Shown here in pieces: positions 16,302-26,458 of a stretch of DNA of 64,000 nucleotides. Origin of the DNA: Nitrospira sp. UBA5699 (lineage in GTDB: Bacteria > Nitrospirota > Nitrospiria > Nitrospirales > Nitrospiraceae). How positions within the stretch are numbered: the stretch's first letter is position 1; each line of letters starts with the position of its first letter. The position numbers and the translations under genes were made by a program. Under the pieces are notes generated by a model. The model saw only the letters and a list, made by a program, of their open reading frames with translations. It had not been told where the DNA came from and ran no database searches. The DNA is taken from assembly GCA_002420105.1 (NCBI GenBank), contig DIHJ01000038.1:83830-147829 (forward strand), in the 5' to 3' direction.

Positions 16302-17581
16302 AGATAGTCGTCTCCACAGATCGAGCCTTCGGTCCCGCGCTCAAGAAGGTCGCGTCGCGCGCGCGGGTACAGGGGGCGGCGGTCGAGAAGCCGGTCAGGG
16401 CGATCCTGCAAGCCGTCGAACGGGGCGGCGACAAGGCGATGCTCCGCTTCACCAGGCAATTCGACAAGGTCTCGCTCAAACCCGAGCAGTTGAAAGTCAC
16501 CCCCGAAGAAATCAAAGAGGCGTATTTCCACATCCGCAAGGATGAGGGCGATGCGCTGCGGTTCGCCGCCGAGCGGATTACGGCCTTTCATGAACGGCAG
16601 CGGACCAAGACCTGGATGTATCAGGACGGAGCCGCGACCTTGGGGCAGGTGGTGACGCCCATCGATGCGGTCGGGGTGTACGTGCCGGGCGGGAAAGCGG
16701 TGTACCCCTCGACGGTGCTGATGAGCGCCATCCCGGCCAGGGTGGCCGGCGTGCCGCGGATCGTGATGGTCACGCCGCCGCAAAAAGGGGGGATCAATCC
16801 CTATCTGCTCGTGGCGGCGGACATCGCCGGAGTGACCGACATCTACCGGGTCGGCGGGGTTCAGGCGATCGGTGCGCTGGCATTCGGCACGAAGACCATT
16901 CCCAAGGTCGACAAGATCGTCGGCCCGGGGAATATCTACGTCGCGACGGCGAAACGGATGCTGTACGGAACGGTGGGGATCGACATGGTGGCCGGCCCCA
17001 GCGAGCTGCTCGTGGTGGCCGATGACGAGGCCAAGCCCGCGCACGTGGCGGCCGACCTGCTCTGCGAAGCCGAACACGACGAAGACGCGCAGGTCTGGCT
17101 GGTAACGACCTCCGCCTCGTTGGCCAAGGACGTGGTCCGGTTGGTCGAGAGTCAGCTCAAGGGATTGCAGCGCGAGAAGATCGCGGCCAAGTCGGTCGCG
17201 CGGCATTCGGTGGCGTTTGTCGTCACGACGCTGGACGAAGCCATCGACGTGGCCAATGAGATTGCGGCGGAACACCTCACGTTGTCCGTCGACGAGCCGT
17301 TCGATTACCTGGAAAAAATCCGACACGCGGGCGCGCTGTTCCTGGGCCGCTATACGCCGCCCTCGGTCGCGGACTATATCGCCGGGCCGAATCACGTGCT
17401 GCCGACGGGCGCGACGGCCCGGTTTTTCTCCGCGTTGTCGCTGCACGACTACACGAAGATCAGCAACATCGTGCATTACACGAAGGAGGAACTGAGCAAA
17501 GTGAAGGATCACCTTGTCCGGCTCGCTCACATTGAAGGGTTCGACGCGCATGCCAAGTCGGCCCAAAGCAGGTTCTCATGA
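16298..17581 (+). CDS. hisD: Histidinol dehydrogenase
   Basis: HisD (427 residues) oxidises histidinol to histidine in two NAD-dependent steps. Family landmarks are [29 protein letters not shown], the [11 protein letters not shown] stretch, [10 protein letters not shown] with zinc-site residues and [17 protein letters not shown] near the C-terminus. It overlaps hisG and hisB by four bases on either side, so the three are translationally coupled. Confidence 0.97.
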   Translation: MKIVVSTDRAFGPALKKVASRARVQGAAVEKPVRAILQAVERGGDKAMLRFTRQFDKVSLKPEQLKVTPEEIKEAYFHIRKDEGDALRFAAERITAFHERQRTKTWMYQDGAATLGQVVTPIDAVGVYVPGGKAVYPSTVLMSAIPARVAGVPRIVMVTPPQKGGINPYLLVAADIAGVTDIYRVGGVQAIGALAFGTKTIPKVDKIVGPGNIYVATAKRMLYGTVGIDMVAGPSELLVVADDEAKPAHVAADLLCEAEHDEDAQVWLVTTSASLAKDVVRLVESQLKGLQREKIAAKSVARHSVAFVVTTLDEAIDVANEIAAEHLTLSVDEPFDYLEKIRHAGALFLGRYTPPSVADYIAGPNHVLPTGATARFFSALSLHDYTKISNIVHYTKEELSKVKDHLVRLAHIEGFDAHAKSAQSRFS

Positions 17582-18186
17582 AAAAGAACGGCGCGGCGCC
17601 CAGGCAGGCTTCTCTGCATCGTGCGACGAAAGAAACGGACATTCGCGTCGAATGGACGCTCGACGGGAGCGGGCAGGGAAAGATCGACACCAGCATCCGG
17701 TTTCTCGATCACATGCTCGAACTGCTCGCGAAACACGGGTTTTTCGATCTGACGGTGCAAGCGAAGGGCGACATCGACATCGACGAGCATCACACGGTCG
17801 AGGATGTCGGCATCGTCATGGGCAAGGCGCTGCATCAGGCGCTGGGCGAGAAGGCGGGCATCAAGCGGTTCGGCTTCGCCTCGGCGCCGCTCGATGAAAC
17901 GCTGGCGCAGGTGACGGTGGATCTCAGCGGCAGGCCGTTTCTCGTCTACAACGTCAACCTGCCCGATCGGAAGATCAAATCCTTCGATCTGGGGTTGTTC
18001 GAAGATTTCTTCCAAGCGTTCGTGACGCACGGCGGGCTGAATCTCCACGTGAATCTGCTGTACGGCCGCAACCCGCACCATATTATGGAGGCCATCTTCA
18101 AAGGGCTGGCCAAGGCGCTGGACCAGGCGACCATGCCGGAGGACCGGCTGGCGGGAAAGGTTCTGTCGACGAAGGGGACGTTGTAG
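17578..18186 (+). CDS. hisB: Imidazoleglycerol-phosphate dehydratase
   Basis: This 202-residue enzyme dehydrates imidazole glycerol phosphate. It is the monofunctional form without the histidinol-phosphatase domain of enteric HisB. The two manganese motifs are [11 protein letters not shown] and [11 protein letters not shown] in the first half and DLFEDFF-type [10 protein letters not shown] followed by [21 protein letters not shown] in the second. It is the last gene before a strong terminator at 18214-18248, which splits the histidine cluster in two. Confidence 0.97.
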   Translation: MKKNGAAPRQASLHRATKETDIRVEWTLDGSGQGKIDTSIRFLDHMLELLAKHGFFDLTVQAKGDIDIDEHHTVEDVGIVMGKALHQALGEKAGIKRFGFASAPLDETLAQVTVDLSGRPFLVYNVNLPDRKIKSFDLGLFEDFFQAFVTHGGLNLHVNLLYGRNPHHIMEAIFKGLAKALDQATMPEDRLAGKVLSTKGTL

Positions 18187-18213
18187 GCGGAGGACGTTGC
18201 AGAATACACAACG

Positions 18214-18248
18214 AAGGGGCAGGCTGCCGGTGCGGCCTGCCCCTTTTT
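18214..18248 (+). terminator. Rho-independent terminator after hisB
   Basis: The arms AAGGGGCAGGC and GCCTGCCCCTT enclose a 10-base loop and are followed by a T tract. It lies between hisB and hisH, so the downstream his genes should need their own promoter or read-through. Confidence 0.85.
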
Positions 18249-18315
18249 GTTGCGGAGAGGGGAGTGGCAGGTTGCAGCCGGTTGCGGTATGGTTACGGCC
18301 TTACGGCTAAGCATG

Positions 18316-18358
18316 GGGCAAGAGGTGAGAGGCATTAGGGTGCCTCGAACCTCGCACC
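18316..18358 (+). repeat. Copy of a dispersed intergenic repeat upstream of hisH
   Basis: The segment GGGCAAGAGGTGAGAGGC is followed by TGCCTCGAACCTCGCACC. The second part recurs with two changes at 43451-43468 after queA. Within it GAGGCA and TGCCTC form a small hairpin. It ends 14 bases before the hisH start. Confidence 0.5.
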
Positions 18359-18372
18359 TTTACGAAGTGGAT

Positions 18373-18984
18373 ATGATCGCGATTATCGATTACGGTATGG
18401 GGAATCTGCGGAGTGTCTCCAAGGCCTTCGAGGCGGTGGGACACCGGGCGGCGGTGACGCGGGACGCGGCTGCGATCAGGAACGCCAGCCATGTGGTGCT
18501 GCCCGGCGTCGGGGCGTTCGGCGACTGCATGGGGAATCTGGAGCGTTTCGGCCTGGTCGAGTCCATTCGATCGACGATTCAGTCCGGGAAGCCGTTCCTC
18601 GGCATCTGCCTGGGCCTGCAACTGCTGTTTACCGAAAGCGAGGAATTCGGCCTGCACAAGGGACTCGACATCGTGCCCGGGCGGGTCAGAAAGTTCACGG
18701 TCGATCCCGGGTTGAAAGTGCCCCACGTGGGATGGAATCAGGTCGAGATGCAGCGGGCCTGCCCCCTGTTCGAGGGCATTGCGGACGGGTCGAACTGGTA
18801 CTTCGTGCATTCCTATTTCGTGGACCCCGCCGATCGCTCGGTTGCGGCGACCACGACGACCTACGGCTTCCCGTTCGTCTCGAGCATCTGGCGGGACAAC
18901 GTCGTGGCCTGTCAATTCCATCCGGAGAAGAGCCAGTCGGTGGGGTTGCGATTGATCAAGAATTTTGGAGTCTGGCGTGCATAG
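18373..18984 (+). CDS. hisH: Imidazole glycerol phosphate synthase, glutamine amidotransferase subunit
   Basis: HisH releases ammonia from glutamine and channels it to HisF. The 203-residue protein starts MIAIIDYGMGNLRSV, the family's usual beginning; a longer upstream extension through a repeat is not credible. The triad is Cys 79 in FLGICLGLQLL and His 183/Glu 185 in CQFHPEKS. Its partner HisF is encoded 1.6 kb downstream, with a lipoprotein gene and hisA between. There is only a weak ribosome site. Confidence 0.96.
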   Translation: MIAIIDYGMGNLRSVSKAFEAVGHRAAVTRDAAAIRNASHVVLPGVGAFGDCMGNLERFGLVESIRSTIQSGKPFLGICLGLQLLFTESEEFGLHKGLDIVPGRVRKFTVDPGLKVPHVGWNQVEMQRACPLFEGIADGSNWYFVHSYFVDPADRSVAATTTTYGFPFVSSIWRDNVVACQFHPEKSQSVGLRLIKNFGVWRA

Positions 18985-19015
18985 CCGTCCGGCCGGGAGA
19001 GGGACCGGAGACACG

Positions 19016-19774
19016 ATGGCGCCGCGACCGAAGCAGGCGGTCGCCTTGCGGCTGACGCTGTGCGGGCTCGCGCTGGCGGGGCTCGTGCTGACGGGAGCCG
19101 GGTGCAGCGGCTCGAAGGTGACGACGCAGGCCTCGAATGAACTCCCGCGCTATCAGGTTCGTACGGTCGCGTTGGTGCCGTTCACCGCTCTGGCCACGCC
19201 CCAGGTCCGTGACGTTGGAGATCAGGTTCTGTCCACTCCCCAAAGCGTGCGGCGATCGGATATTTCGCTGGGTGTCCCCTCGAGTGCGGAGCCGCAGCTT
19301 CGCCAGACCGTCACGGTCCCGGCGCATGCCGCGGAACAAGTGACGCAGCTGTTCTGGAGCAGACTGAAGAATCGTCGGGATGTCGTGATCCTGTCGCCCG
19401 GCGAATCGGCCAAACTTGCGGTTCCGGCGACAGGCGATGCGGTGAAGGCGACGCCGGAGTCGATGGCGGCCGCCCTGGCCAAGAGGATGAAGGCCGATGC
19501 CGCGCTGATCGGGCAGGTGCTGGTGTATCAGGAGAGGGTCGGGAGCCGGCTCGGAGCGAACCCTCCCGCAACCGTGGGATTTGAAGTGAAGGCCGTCGCG
19601 GCGGACGGACAGGTCTTGTGGGTCGGCAATTACTACGAGCGTCAGCGGCCGATGACGGAAGATTTCCTGGGATTTGTGCAGCGCTGGGGAGTGTTCGTCA
19701 CCGCGGAGGAATTGGCGCGGTATGGAGTCGACGAGATCATGAAATCGTTTCCGTTCGGCACGGCGGAGGAATAA
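19016..19774 (+). CDS. Putative lipoprotein inside the histidine cluster
   Basis: The 252-residue product begins with a basic N-terminus, a hydrophobic stretch and a Cys at 30 (VLTGAGCSGSK), so it is probably a lipoprotein. The mature part starts with RTVALVPFTALATPQ and has AAALAKRMKADAALIGQVLVYQER followed by NPPATVGFEVKAVAADGQVLWVGNYYERQRP, which resembles the GNA1162/DUF799-like lipoproteins and TolB-N-like fold in general shape. GGAG stands six bases before the ATG at 19016. It has nothing obvious to do with histidine synthesis; its place between hisH and hisA, with four bases to hisA, means it is expressed with the pathway. Confidence 0.72.
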   Translation: MAPRPKQAVALRLTLCGLALAGLVLTGAGCSGSKVTTQASNELPRYQVRTVALVPFTALATPQVRDVGDQVLSTPQSVRRSDISLGVPSSAEPQLRQTVTVPAHAAEQVTQLFWSRLKNRRDVVILSPGESAKLAVPATGDAVKATPESMAAALAKRMKADAALIGQVLVYQERVGSRLGANPPATVGFEVKAVAADGQVLWVGNYYERQRPMTEDFLGFVQRWGVFVTAEELARYGVDEIMKSFPFGTAEE

Positions 19775-19778
19775 CAGC

Positions 19779-20507
19779 GTGTTGATCATTCCGGCGATCG
19801 ATTTGAAGGACGGGCGTTGTGTCCGGTTGCGTCAGGGGGATATGGCGGCGGAAACGGTGTATTCCGAGGATGTGCCGTCGGTCGCGCGCAAGTGGCAACA
19901 GGCCGGGGCGGGCCTGATTCATGTGGTCGATCTGAACGGGGCCGTGGACGGAGAGCCGAGAAACCTCCCGCAGATCGAAGCCGTGATGCAGACGGTGAGC
20001 GTGAAGGTGCAGGTCGGCGGCGGGATCAGAACCATGGCCACCGTCCGCCGTTATCTCCAGGCCGGCGTTTCCCGCGTCGTGTTGGGGACCGCCGCCCTGA
20101 CGGATCGTGCTTTTCTGGAACAGGCCTGCAGGGAATTCCCCCGACGCATTCTGCTGGGGTTGGACGCGCGCGACGGGAACGTGGCGATCAAGGGCTGGAC
20201 CGCGGTGTCCGAGACCAGGGCGATCGATTTGCTCAAGGAACTCGCCGGCTACGAGATCGGGGCCGTGATCTATACCGATATCTCCCGGGACGGCATGTTG
20301 AGCGGGCCGAACATTCCCGCGTTGAAGGAAGTGGCGGCGTACACCTCCTTTCCGGTCATCGCATCCGGCGGGATCACCCGCGTGGAAGATCTGCAAGCCG
20401 TACGATCGCTCGGGCCGCGTATCGAAGGCGCGATCGTGGGCAAGGCGTTGTACGACGGGAAGCTGGACCTGCGCGCGGCGATCATCGCCGCCAGCGCGGG
20501 AGGCTAG
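19779..20507 (+). CDS. hisA: Phosphoribosylformimino-5-aminoimidazole carboxamide ribotide isomerase
   Basis: HisA (242 residues) is a TIM barrel that performs an Amadori rearrangement in histidine synthesis. It begins with GTG (MLIIPAIDLKDGRCVRL, with the catalytic Asp), and contains QVGGGIRTM, the phosphate loop ASGGITRVEDL and the second catalytic Asp in YTDISRDGML. It is separated from hisF by a hairpin-rich 91-base gap. Confidence 0.96.
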   Translation: MLIIPAIDLKDGRCVRLRQGDMAAETVYSEDVPSVARKWQQAGAGLIHVVDLNGAVDGEPRNLPQIEAVMQTVSVKVQVGGGIRTMATVRRYLQAGVSRVVLGTAALTDRAFLEQACREFPRRILLGLDARDGNVAIKGWTAVSETRAIDLLKELAGYEIGAVIYTDISRDGMLSGPNIPALKEVAAYTSFPVIASGGITRVEDLQAVRSLGPRIEGAIVGKALYDGKLDLRAAIIAASAGG

Positions 20508-20508
20508 G

Positions 20509-20561
20509 GGTTATGGGCGATGGGTTAAAGGCGCCAGGTGTTTGGCCCCTTGCCCATAACC
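20509..20561 (+). repeat. Inverted repeat between hisA and hisF
   Basis: GGTTATGGGC (20509-20518) and GCCCATAACC (20552-20561) are a perfect 10-base inverted repeat with 33 bases between. It begins two bases after the hisA stop. Words such as CTTGCCC and CCTCTTGCCC recall the repeats at 18316 and 43396. Confidence 0.55.
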
Positions 20562-20598
20562 TCTTGCCCAGTGCCTTGAGGGAGCGTAGCGAGCGAGC

Positions 20599-21381
20599 AT
20601 GTTGACCAAGCGCATCATCCCCTGTCTCGACGTCAAAGACGGCCGCGTCGTCAAAGGCGTGAGTTTCGTCAACCTCCGGGATGCGGGGGATCCGGTCGAG
20701 GTCGCGACGGTCTACGATCGCGAGGGGGCGGACGAACTCTGTTTTCTCGACATCACCGCGTCCCATGAAAACCGGAAAACGATCATCGACGTGGTCGAGC
20801 GGACGGCGGCGCGCGTGTTCATGCCCGTGACGGTCGGCGGAGGCGTCAGAACGCTCGACGACATCAGGGATCTGCTGAATGCCGGAGCGGACAAGGTCAG
20901 CATCAACACGGCGGCGGTCCAACGGCCGGAGTTCGTGAAGGAGGCCGCCGAACGGTTCGGCACGCAGTGTATCGTCGTGGCCATCGACGCGAAGCGGAAA
21001 CCCGTGCCGAATCAATGGGAAGTCTTCACCCACGGAGGGCGCAAGCCGACCGGCCTCGACGCGGTGGAGTGGGCGGAACGGATGGAACACTACGGCGCGG
21101 GAGAAATCCTGCTGACCAGCATGGATCAGGATGGTCAGCAGAGCGGCTACGACCTTGGTCTCACCGCCGCCGTGTCCGGGCGCGTGTCCATCCCGGTGAT
21201 CGCCTCGGGCGGCGTCGGCGCCCTGGAGCATCTGTACGACGGATTCGTCACCGGCAAGGCGGACGCCGTGCTGGCCGCCTCGATTTTTCATTTCAGGACG
21301 TATACGATTCCCCAGGCGAAAGCGTATCTCCGGGAGCGCGGGGTGCCGGTGCGTCTCGAACCGGCCGCGCAGATCGTATAG
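20599..21381 (+). CDS. hisF: Imidazole glycerol phosphate synthase, cyclase subunit
   Basis: HisF (260 residues) is the TIM-barrel partner of HisH and makes imidazole glycerol phosphate and AICAR. It begins [20 protein letters not shown] with the catalytic Asp, has [39 protein letters not shown] with the second catalytic Asp and [11 protein letters not shown]. HisIE follows after two bases. Confidence 0.97.
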   Translation: MLTKRIIPCLDVKDGRVVKGVSFVNLRDAGDPVEVATVYDREGADELCFLDITASHENRKTIIDVVERTAARVFMPVTVGGGVRTLDDIRDLLNAGADKVSINTAAVQRPEFVKEAAERFGTQCIVVAIDAKRKPVPNQWEVFTHGGRKPTGLDAVEWAERMEHYGAGEILLTSMDQDGQQSGYDLGLTAAVSGRVSIPVIASGGVGALEHLYDGFVTGKADAVLAASIFHFRTYTIPQAKAYLRERGVPVRLEPAAQIV

Positions 21382-21383
21382 CC

Positions 21384-22052
21384 ATGGCACCATCGGCGAC
21401 GGGCAACGTGAAATTCGACGAGCAGGGGCTGCTCCCCGCCGTGATCCAGGACTGGCTGGACGGGACGGTGCTCATGCTCGGCTACATGAACCGGGAAGCG
21501 ATCGAAAAGACGCTGGAGACGAAATCCGTTCACTTCTGGAGCCGTTCGCGCAAGCAACTCTGGCAGAAGGGGGAAACGTCCGGCCACACCTTGCAGGTGA
21601 AGGCGCTCTTCATCGATTGCGATCGCGATACGATCCTGGTGAAGGCCCAGCCGATGGGCCCGACCTGCCATACCGGCGAGCGGGCGTGTTTTTTCTCGCG
21701 GTTCGACGAACAGGGCGTACGCGAGCAGGAGAAGACCGCGGACGCGTCCGGGGGAATCCTCGAAGGCGTGCTGCGAACCATCCGCGATCGCCGGGCCAAT
21801 CCGCAACCGGGGTCCTATACGACGAAGCTGTTCGAGGGCGGACACGACAAGATCCTCAAGAAGGTGGCCGAAGAAGCCGGTGAAGTGCTGATCGCGGCAA
21901 AGGGCGGAAAGAAAGACGAGATCGTCTACGAAGTGGCCGATCTGTTCTTCCATACCCTGATGGTGCTGGGCTATCACGATCTCACGCTTCAGGAGATCTA
22001 CCAGGAATTGGGCAAACGGTTCGGAAAGTCCGGTTTGAGGCCCGAGAAGTGA
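21384..22052 (+). CDS. hisIE: Bifunctional phosphoribosyl-AMP cyclohydrolase / phosphoribosyl-ATP pyrophosphatase
   Basis: One 222-residue chain joins both activities. The N-terminal HisI domain has FWSRSRKQLWQKGETSGHT, DCDRDTILVKAQ with zinc ligands and TCHTGERACFF. The C-terminal HisE domain begins near residue 130 and has SYTTKLFEGG, KVAEEAGEVLIAAK and YEVADLFFHTLMVL with the acidic metal ligands. The ATG at 21384 is two bases after hisF. The longer frame upstream overlaps hisF and is not coding. Confidence 0.96.
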   Translation: MAPSATGNVKFDEQGLLPAVIQDWLDGTVLMLGYMNREAIEKTLETKSVHFWSRSRKQLWQKGETSGHTLQVKALFIDCDRDTILVKAQPMGPTCHTGERACFFSRFDEQGVREQEKTADASGGILEGVLRTIRDRRANPQPGSYTTKLFEGGHDKILKKVAEEAGEVLIAAKGGKKDEIVYEVADLFFHTLMVLGYHDLTLQEIYQELGKRFGKSGLRPEK

Positions 22053-22062
22053 GGAACAGACG

Positions 22063-22407
22063 ATGAGCGATTGCCTCTTCTGCAAGATCGTCGAAAAGAA
22101 AATTCCGGCCAAGATCGTTCACGAAGACGACCGGATGCTGGCCTTCGACGACATCCATCCGCAGGCTCCGGTCCATACCCTGGTGATTCCGAAAAGGCAC
22201 GTGGCGTCTATCCAAGACTGTGGCGCCGAGGATCGGGATTTGCTGGGCGGGCTTCTGCAGACCTGCACGAAGGTCGCGAAACTGAAGGGGTTGACGGAAT
22301 CCGGCTACCGGCTTGTGGCCAATACGGGAGCCGACGGCGGGCAGACGGTGTTCCATCTGCACCTCCATGTGATGGGCGGACGTCATATGGGCTGGCCCCC
22401 CGGCTAG
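22063..22407 (+). CDS. HIT-family nucleotide-binding hydrolase (HinT-like)
   Basis: The 114-residue protein has N-terminal CLFCKI and the histidine triad H98-L-H100-L-H102 in FHLHLHVMGG. HinT-like enzymes hydrolyse adenosine phosphoramidates and lysyl-AMP-type compounds. It follows hisIE by ten bases and ends the histidine transcript, an arrangement common in several phyla. A possible role in disposing of nucleotide by-products is inference. Confidence 0.93.
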   Translation: MSDCLFCKIVEKKIPAKIVHEDDRMLAFDDIHPQAPVHTLVIPKRHVASIQDCGAEDRDLLGGLLQTCTKVAKLKGLTESGYRLVANTGADGGQTVFHLHLHVMGGRHMGWPPG

Positions 22408-22443
22408 CCCGATCGAAAGCCGCTCCGAGGCCGCTCCCTCGCA

Positions 22444-22473
22444 TTGACAGATTTCCTTCCCGTCTGTTAACCT
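22444..22473 (+). promoter_or_regulatory. Candidate promoter of dnaG-rpoD
   Basis: TTGACA (22444-22449) is followed after 18 bases by TAACCT (22468-22473). The -35 is perfect, the -10 poor. It is the only candidate in the short gap between the HIT gene and dnaG. Confidence 0.5.
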
Positions 22474-22550
22474 GAACGGTCAATTTTTTCGATCACTTAG
22501 GGTTCGTGCCCCCACCGCTGTGCGGCGGGGAAAGAGGAGCTGCGACTCCG

Positions 22551-24365
22551 GTGGGTCGAGGCCTGATTTCTGAAGACGTCATCAATCAAATCAGAGACCG
22601 GATCGACATCGCGGAGATCGTCGGACAGCACGTCAGTTTGACCAGGGCCGGCCAAAATCTGAAAGGTCTGTGCCCGTTCCACCAGGAAAAGAGCCCGTCG
22701 TTCACCGTCAGCCCTTCCCGTCAAATCTTCCATTGCTTCGGCTGCGGAGCAGGAGGGAACGTCTTTACGTTCCTCACGCGGATTACCGGGGCGAGCTTTC
22801 CGGAAACGGTGCGGGAACTGGGACGGAAGGTCGGGATTGAAGTTCCGGAATCCTCCGGCGGGCCGGGAACTCACGCCGCTCAGACCGGGCGGATCGAGCA
22901 AGTGAACCAGGCCGCCGCCGCATGGTTCCAGCAACAGCTGCGCGATGACCGGGGAGGCGCCGAGGCGCGCGAGTATCTGGCGGGCCGGGGCATCCGGCAG
23001 GCGACCATCGATCGATTCGGGATGGGGGTGGCGCCGGCGGAATGGGACGGGTTGATCAAGTCGCTGACCCGGCAGGGGTTCTCGCAGAGCGACCTGGCTT
23101 CGGCCGGGTTGATCATTGCGCGGGACAACGGCAGCGGATATTACGATCGGTTTCGCGGGCGGGTCATGTTTACGATCACGGACCTGCGCAAGCGGGCGGT
23201 GGGATTCGGCGGCCGGGTGCTCGGCGACGGCACGCCGAAGTACCTGAACTCGCCCGACACGCCGCTGTTCAGGAAGGGCCAGACGCTCTTTGCGCTCGAT
23301 GCGGCGCGGGAGGCGGTGACGCGCACGAAGACCGTCATCGTCGTCGAAGGCTATTTCGACGCGATCGCCCTGCATCAGGCGGGATTGACGCAGACGGTTG
23401 CGACGTTGGGCACGGCGCTCACGCCGGAGCACATCCAGGTCCTGCGGCGCTTTGCCTCGAAGGTCGTGCTGCTGTTCGATCCCGATCCGGCCGGCGTGCG
23501 CGCGGCGCTGCGCGGGCTGGATCTGTTCGTGAACAGCGGGCTCGGAGTGAAAGTCGTGACGCTCCCCGACGGCGACGATCCGGATACCTATGTGCGGAAG
23601 GAAGGCGTTGAATCGTTCGCCCGTCTGGAAGAGCAGGCGCCGAGCCTGCTGGATTTCGCGTTGGAGCACAGTCTGAAAACCGCGGAGGCGAGCACGATCG
23701 AAGAGCGCATTCGCAGCGTGGACGAAGTGTTGCGGATTCTGCAGAAGAGCGGGCATCCCATCGAACGGGAAGAGCGGATCCGGCTTGTGGCCGAACGGCT
23801 CGGGATCAATCAGCAGCGGCTCATCGAACGGTATCCCGCGCTGCTCGCGAAGGACGGTTCGGGACCCGTCGCCCGAAAATCCGAAGCCCAGCCGGGCCCA
23901 TCGTACAAGGGCGCCCCGGAGGAACGCGATCTGGTCTATCTGCTGCTGCACGGCGAGCTGACGCCGGTCGACATCCGTCGGCTGCGACCCGATGCGTTTT
24001 CGGTCCCGGCCTGCCGGGTCCTCGTCGAAAAGGCCCTGGCGCACCTCGGCCAGGACGGCCGGGTGGGACTGCGCCATCTGCTCGATACGGTCGTGGACGA
24101 CCCGGATTGCGGCTCGCTGGCGACGGAGTTGTCGATGCGGGAAGAGCATTTTGACGATGTGCGCGCGCACATTCAGGGCTGTCTGGACACCCTCGATCGC
24201 AAACGCGCGGAGGCGGCGCTGCGCGACTTGATCGCGCAACTCAAGGCCGCCGAACGGGAGGGGCGCGTCGAGGATGCGCACGCGTTGAATGCGCGTGTGA
24301 ATGAGTTGCGGATGCAGAAGGCCGGCCGACCTGCGGCCGGCGTACTTTCTTTGGTCAAGGAGTAG
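22551..24365 (+). CDS. dnaG: DNA primase
   Basis: DnaG makes RNA primers for replication. From the GTG at 22551 (about 604 residues, starting [20 protein letters not shown]) the protein has the zinc finger C41-x2-H44 and C62-x2-C65 in HCFGCGAGG, then the TOPRIM part with [15 protein letters not shown] and LLFDPDPAG acidic residues, and a C-terminal helicase-binding region. An earlier in-frame GTG at 22506 would add 15 unlike residues; AGGAG at about 11 bases supports 22551. RpoD follows two bases after the stop, giving the classic dnaG-rpoD unit, here without rpsU. Confidence 0.95.
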   Translation: MGRGLISEDVINQIRDRIDIAEIVGQHVSLTRAGQNLKGLCPFHQEKSPSFTVSPSRQIFHCFGCGAGGNVFTFLTRITGASFPETVRELGRKVGIEVPESSGGPGTHAAQTGRIEQVNQAAAAWFQQQLRDDRGGAEAREYLAGRGIRQATIDRFGMGVAPAEWDGLIKSLTRQGFSQSDLASAGLIIARDNGSGYYDRFRGRVMFTITDLRKRAVGFGGRVLGDGTPKYLNSPDTPLFRKGQTLFALDAAREAVTRTKTVIVVEGYFDAIALHQAGLTQTVATLGTALTPEHIQVLRRFASKVVLLFDPDPAGVRAALRGLDLFVNSGLGVKVVTLPDGDDPDTYVRKEGVESFARLEEQAPSLLDFALEHSLKTAEASTIEERIRSVDEVLRILQKSGHPIEREERIRLVAERLGINQQRLIERYPALLAKDGSGPVARKSEAQPGPSYKGAPEERDLVYLLLHGELTPVDIRRLRPDAFSVPACRVLVEKALAHLGQDGRVGLRHLLDTVVDDPDCGSLATELSMREEHFDDVRAHIQGCLDTLDRKRAEAALRDLIAQLKAAEREGRVEDAHALNARVNELRMQKAGRPAAGVLSLVKE

Positions 24366-24367
24366 GT

Positions 24368-26179
24368 ATGGCGAAACAAGAGTTGCTCGTGGAAGTGAAG
24401 AAGCTGATCTCGATCGGGAAAGAGAAAGGCTTTCTCACGTACGACGAGTTGAACAGCACGTTGCCCGCGGAAGTCGTGTCGTCGGAACAGTTCGGCAGCA
24501 TCATGACGATGTTCGGCGAGATGGATATCGAGATCGTCGATGCGCCGGACGGCGAGCGCCAGCCGAAAAGCCGCGGAGGCGACCAGGACGAATCCGGGGA
24601 GGAAGCGGACGAGGGCGAGGCGGGCGAAGACAACGAAAAGGAAATCGACCTGACGCCGGGCGCGCTGAGCCGCACGGACGATCCGGTCCGGCTCTATCTG
24701 AAGGAAATGGGCAGCGTGGCGCTCTTGAGCCGTGAAGGCGAAATCGAGATCGCCAAGCGCATCGAGGAAGGGAAACGGGACATCGCCTTCGTCATCTACG
24801 GGATGCCGATGACGATCGAGTTCATCCTGTCGCTGCGTGAACAGCTCAAGAACGGCAAGATCGACGTACGGGAGATCGTCCCGATTCAAGAGACCGAGGA
24901 GGACTTCGAAGAGGAAGAAGTCGAGCGGGACTACGAGGAATTGCGTCTCAAGACGCTGGAGGGCCTGAACTGCGTCCGAAAGGTGTCGACGTCCTTGAAA
25001 GGGCTCTACGAGAAGTCGCGTCAGGCGGCGAAGGATCCGGCCAAGCTCAAGAAGATCAAGAAACAGATCGACGCGATCCGGGAACAGGTCGTGGAAAAGA
25101 TGGAGGCGGTGAACCTGCACGGCGTGCTGAAGGACCGGATGGTTCAGCGCGTCCGGGAGATGGCGATCCAGATCCGCACGGCGGAGCGCGAAATGCTCAG
25201 CTGCCAGCGCCGGCTGGGCGTCGGCGGCGAGGCCGGAGCCGAGTTGCTGCGCAAGTTGTGCCGCGACAAGAAGGATTTCCTGGCCGTCAAGCGGAAAACC
25301 GGCGTCTCGGAAGACAATCTGCAGGATATCAAGCGGGTCTATCAAGCCGCCAAGAGCCGCATCCGCCAGCTGGAAACGGAAGAGGCGCTGGTGTCCGGCG
25401 ACGAAATCAAGGATGCCGTCAGGCATCTCGACGTGGCGGAGGAGAAGGTCAAGCGCGGCAAAGCCGAACTGGTGGAGGCGAACCTCCGTCTCGTCGTGAG
25501 CATCGCCAAGAAATACACGAACCGCGGTCTCCAGTTCCTGGATCTGATCCAGGAAGGCAACATCGGATTGATGAAGGCGGTCGACAAGTTCGAGTACAAG
25601 CGGGGGTACAAGTTCAGCACCTATGCAACGTGGTGGATTCGTCAGGCGATCACGCGCGCCATCGCGGACCAGGCGCGCACGATCCGCATTCCGGTTCACA
25701 TGATCGAGACGATCAACAAACTGATCCGTACCTCCCGCCATCTGGTGCAAAAGCTCGGACGCGAACCGACCCCGGAGGAGATCGCCGAGCGCATGGATCT
25801 TCCCCTCGACAAGGTGCGCAAGATTCTGAAGATCGCCCGCGAGCCGATTTCGCTGGAAACGCCGATCGGCGAAGAGGAAGACAGCCATCTGGGGGACTTC
25901 ATCGAGGACAAGAAGGCGATTTCCCCGTTGGAGGCGGCCATCCGGTACGATCTCCAGCGGCAGATCAACAGCGCCCTGGAAACGCTGACGCCGCGCGAGG
26001 AGAAGGTCTTGCGGAAACGGTTCGGCATCGGCGAAGCGACCGATCATACGCTGGAGGAGGTCGGGCAGGACTTCGAAGTCACGCGCGAACGCATCCGTCA
26101 GATCGAGGCCAAAGCCTTGCGCAAGCTGCGCCATCCGAGCCGGAGCAAGAAGCTGCGGAGTTTCGTCGAAAGCCTCTAG
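24368..26179 (+). CDS. rpoD: RNA polymerase primary sigma factor RpoD (sigma-70)
   Basis: The 603-residue group 1 sigma factor has the N-terminal region 1.1, an acidic linker ([20 protein letters not shown]), region 1.2 ([20 protein letters not shown]), a long non-conserved insert, region 2 ([20 protein letters not shown] and [20 protein letters not shown]), region 3 and region 4 with [20 protein letters not shown]. It recognises promoters of the kind seen in this window (TTGACA and TATAAT-like). It is directly coupled to dnaG. Confidence 0.98.
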   Translation: MAKQELLVEVKKLISIGKEKGFLTYDELNSTLPAEVVSSEQFGSIMTMFGEMDIEIVDAPDGERQPKSRGGDQDESGEEADEGEAGEDNEKEIDLTPGALSRTDDPVRLYLKEMGSVALLSREGEIEIAKRIEEGKRDIAFVIYGMPMTIEFILSLREQLKNGKIDVREIVPIQETEEDFEEEEVERDYEELRLKTLEGLNCVRKVSTSLKGLYEKSRQAAKDPAKLKKIKKQIDAIREQVVEKMEAVNLHGVLKDRMVQRVREMAIQIRTAEREMLSCQRRLGVGGEAGAELLRKLCRDKKDFLAVKRKTGVSEDNLQDIKRVYQAAKSRIRQLETEEALVSGDEIKDAVRHLDVAEEKVKRGKAELVEANLRLVVSIAKKYTNRGLQFLDLIQEGNIGLMKAVDKFEYKRGYKFSTYATWWIRQAITRAIADQARTIRIPVHMIETINKLIRTSRHLVQKLGREPTPEEIAERMDLPLDKVRKILKIAREPISLETPIGEEEDSHLGDFIEDKKAISPLEAAIRYDLQRQINSALETLTPREEKVLRKRFGIGEATDHTLEEVGQDFEVTRERIRQIEAKALRKLRHPSRSKKLRSFVESL

Positions 26180-26195
26180 CGCGGCATCGCGCGAT

Positions 26196-26224
26196 TTGAC
26201 TCCGTCTCCGGGTCGGCCTAGAAT
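26196..26224 (+). promoter_or_regulatory. Promoter of tRNA-Ile2
   Basis: TTGACT (26196-26201) and TAGAAT (26219-26224) are 17 bases apart. Transcription would start near 26231, some 95 bases before the tRNA. The promoter starts 16 bases after the rpoD stop. Confidence 0.7.
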
Positions 26225-26325
26225 CGCCTCGAGGTCGAGGCTTAGGTTAGGCTGAGGCTGATGGTCGCGGCCGGGTCCGGTCGCGAAGCTCGACCGAACC
26301 CTGAGTCTGAACCTTGCTGCTGCAG

Positions 26326-26402
26326 GGGCCCATAGCTCAGGTGGTTAGAGCGGCTGACTCATAATCAGCTGGTCCTAGGTTCGAGTCCTAGTGGGCCCAC
26401 CA
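26326..26402 (+). tRNA. tRNA-Ile2 (anticodon CAU, lysidine type)
   Basis: A complete 77-nt cloverleaf with encoded CCA: acceptor GGGCCCA/TGGGCCC, D-arm GCTC/GAGC, anticodon stem GCTGA/TCAGC, loop CTCATAA and T-arm CCTAG-GTTCGAGT-CTAGT type pairing. CAT anticodons are shared by Met and Ile2 tRNAs. C4-G69 and C5-G68 in the acceptor stem, which the lysidine synthase TilS uses for recognition, favour Ile2. An elongator tRNA-Met remains possible. Confidence 0.88.
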
Positions 26403-26458
26403 GTGGACCGGCGACTGGCAGCCGGGCTGGATGCGCGGATAACGCCGGCGGGAGAGCA

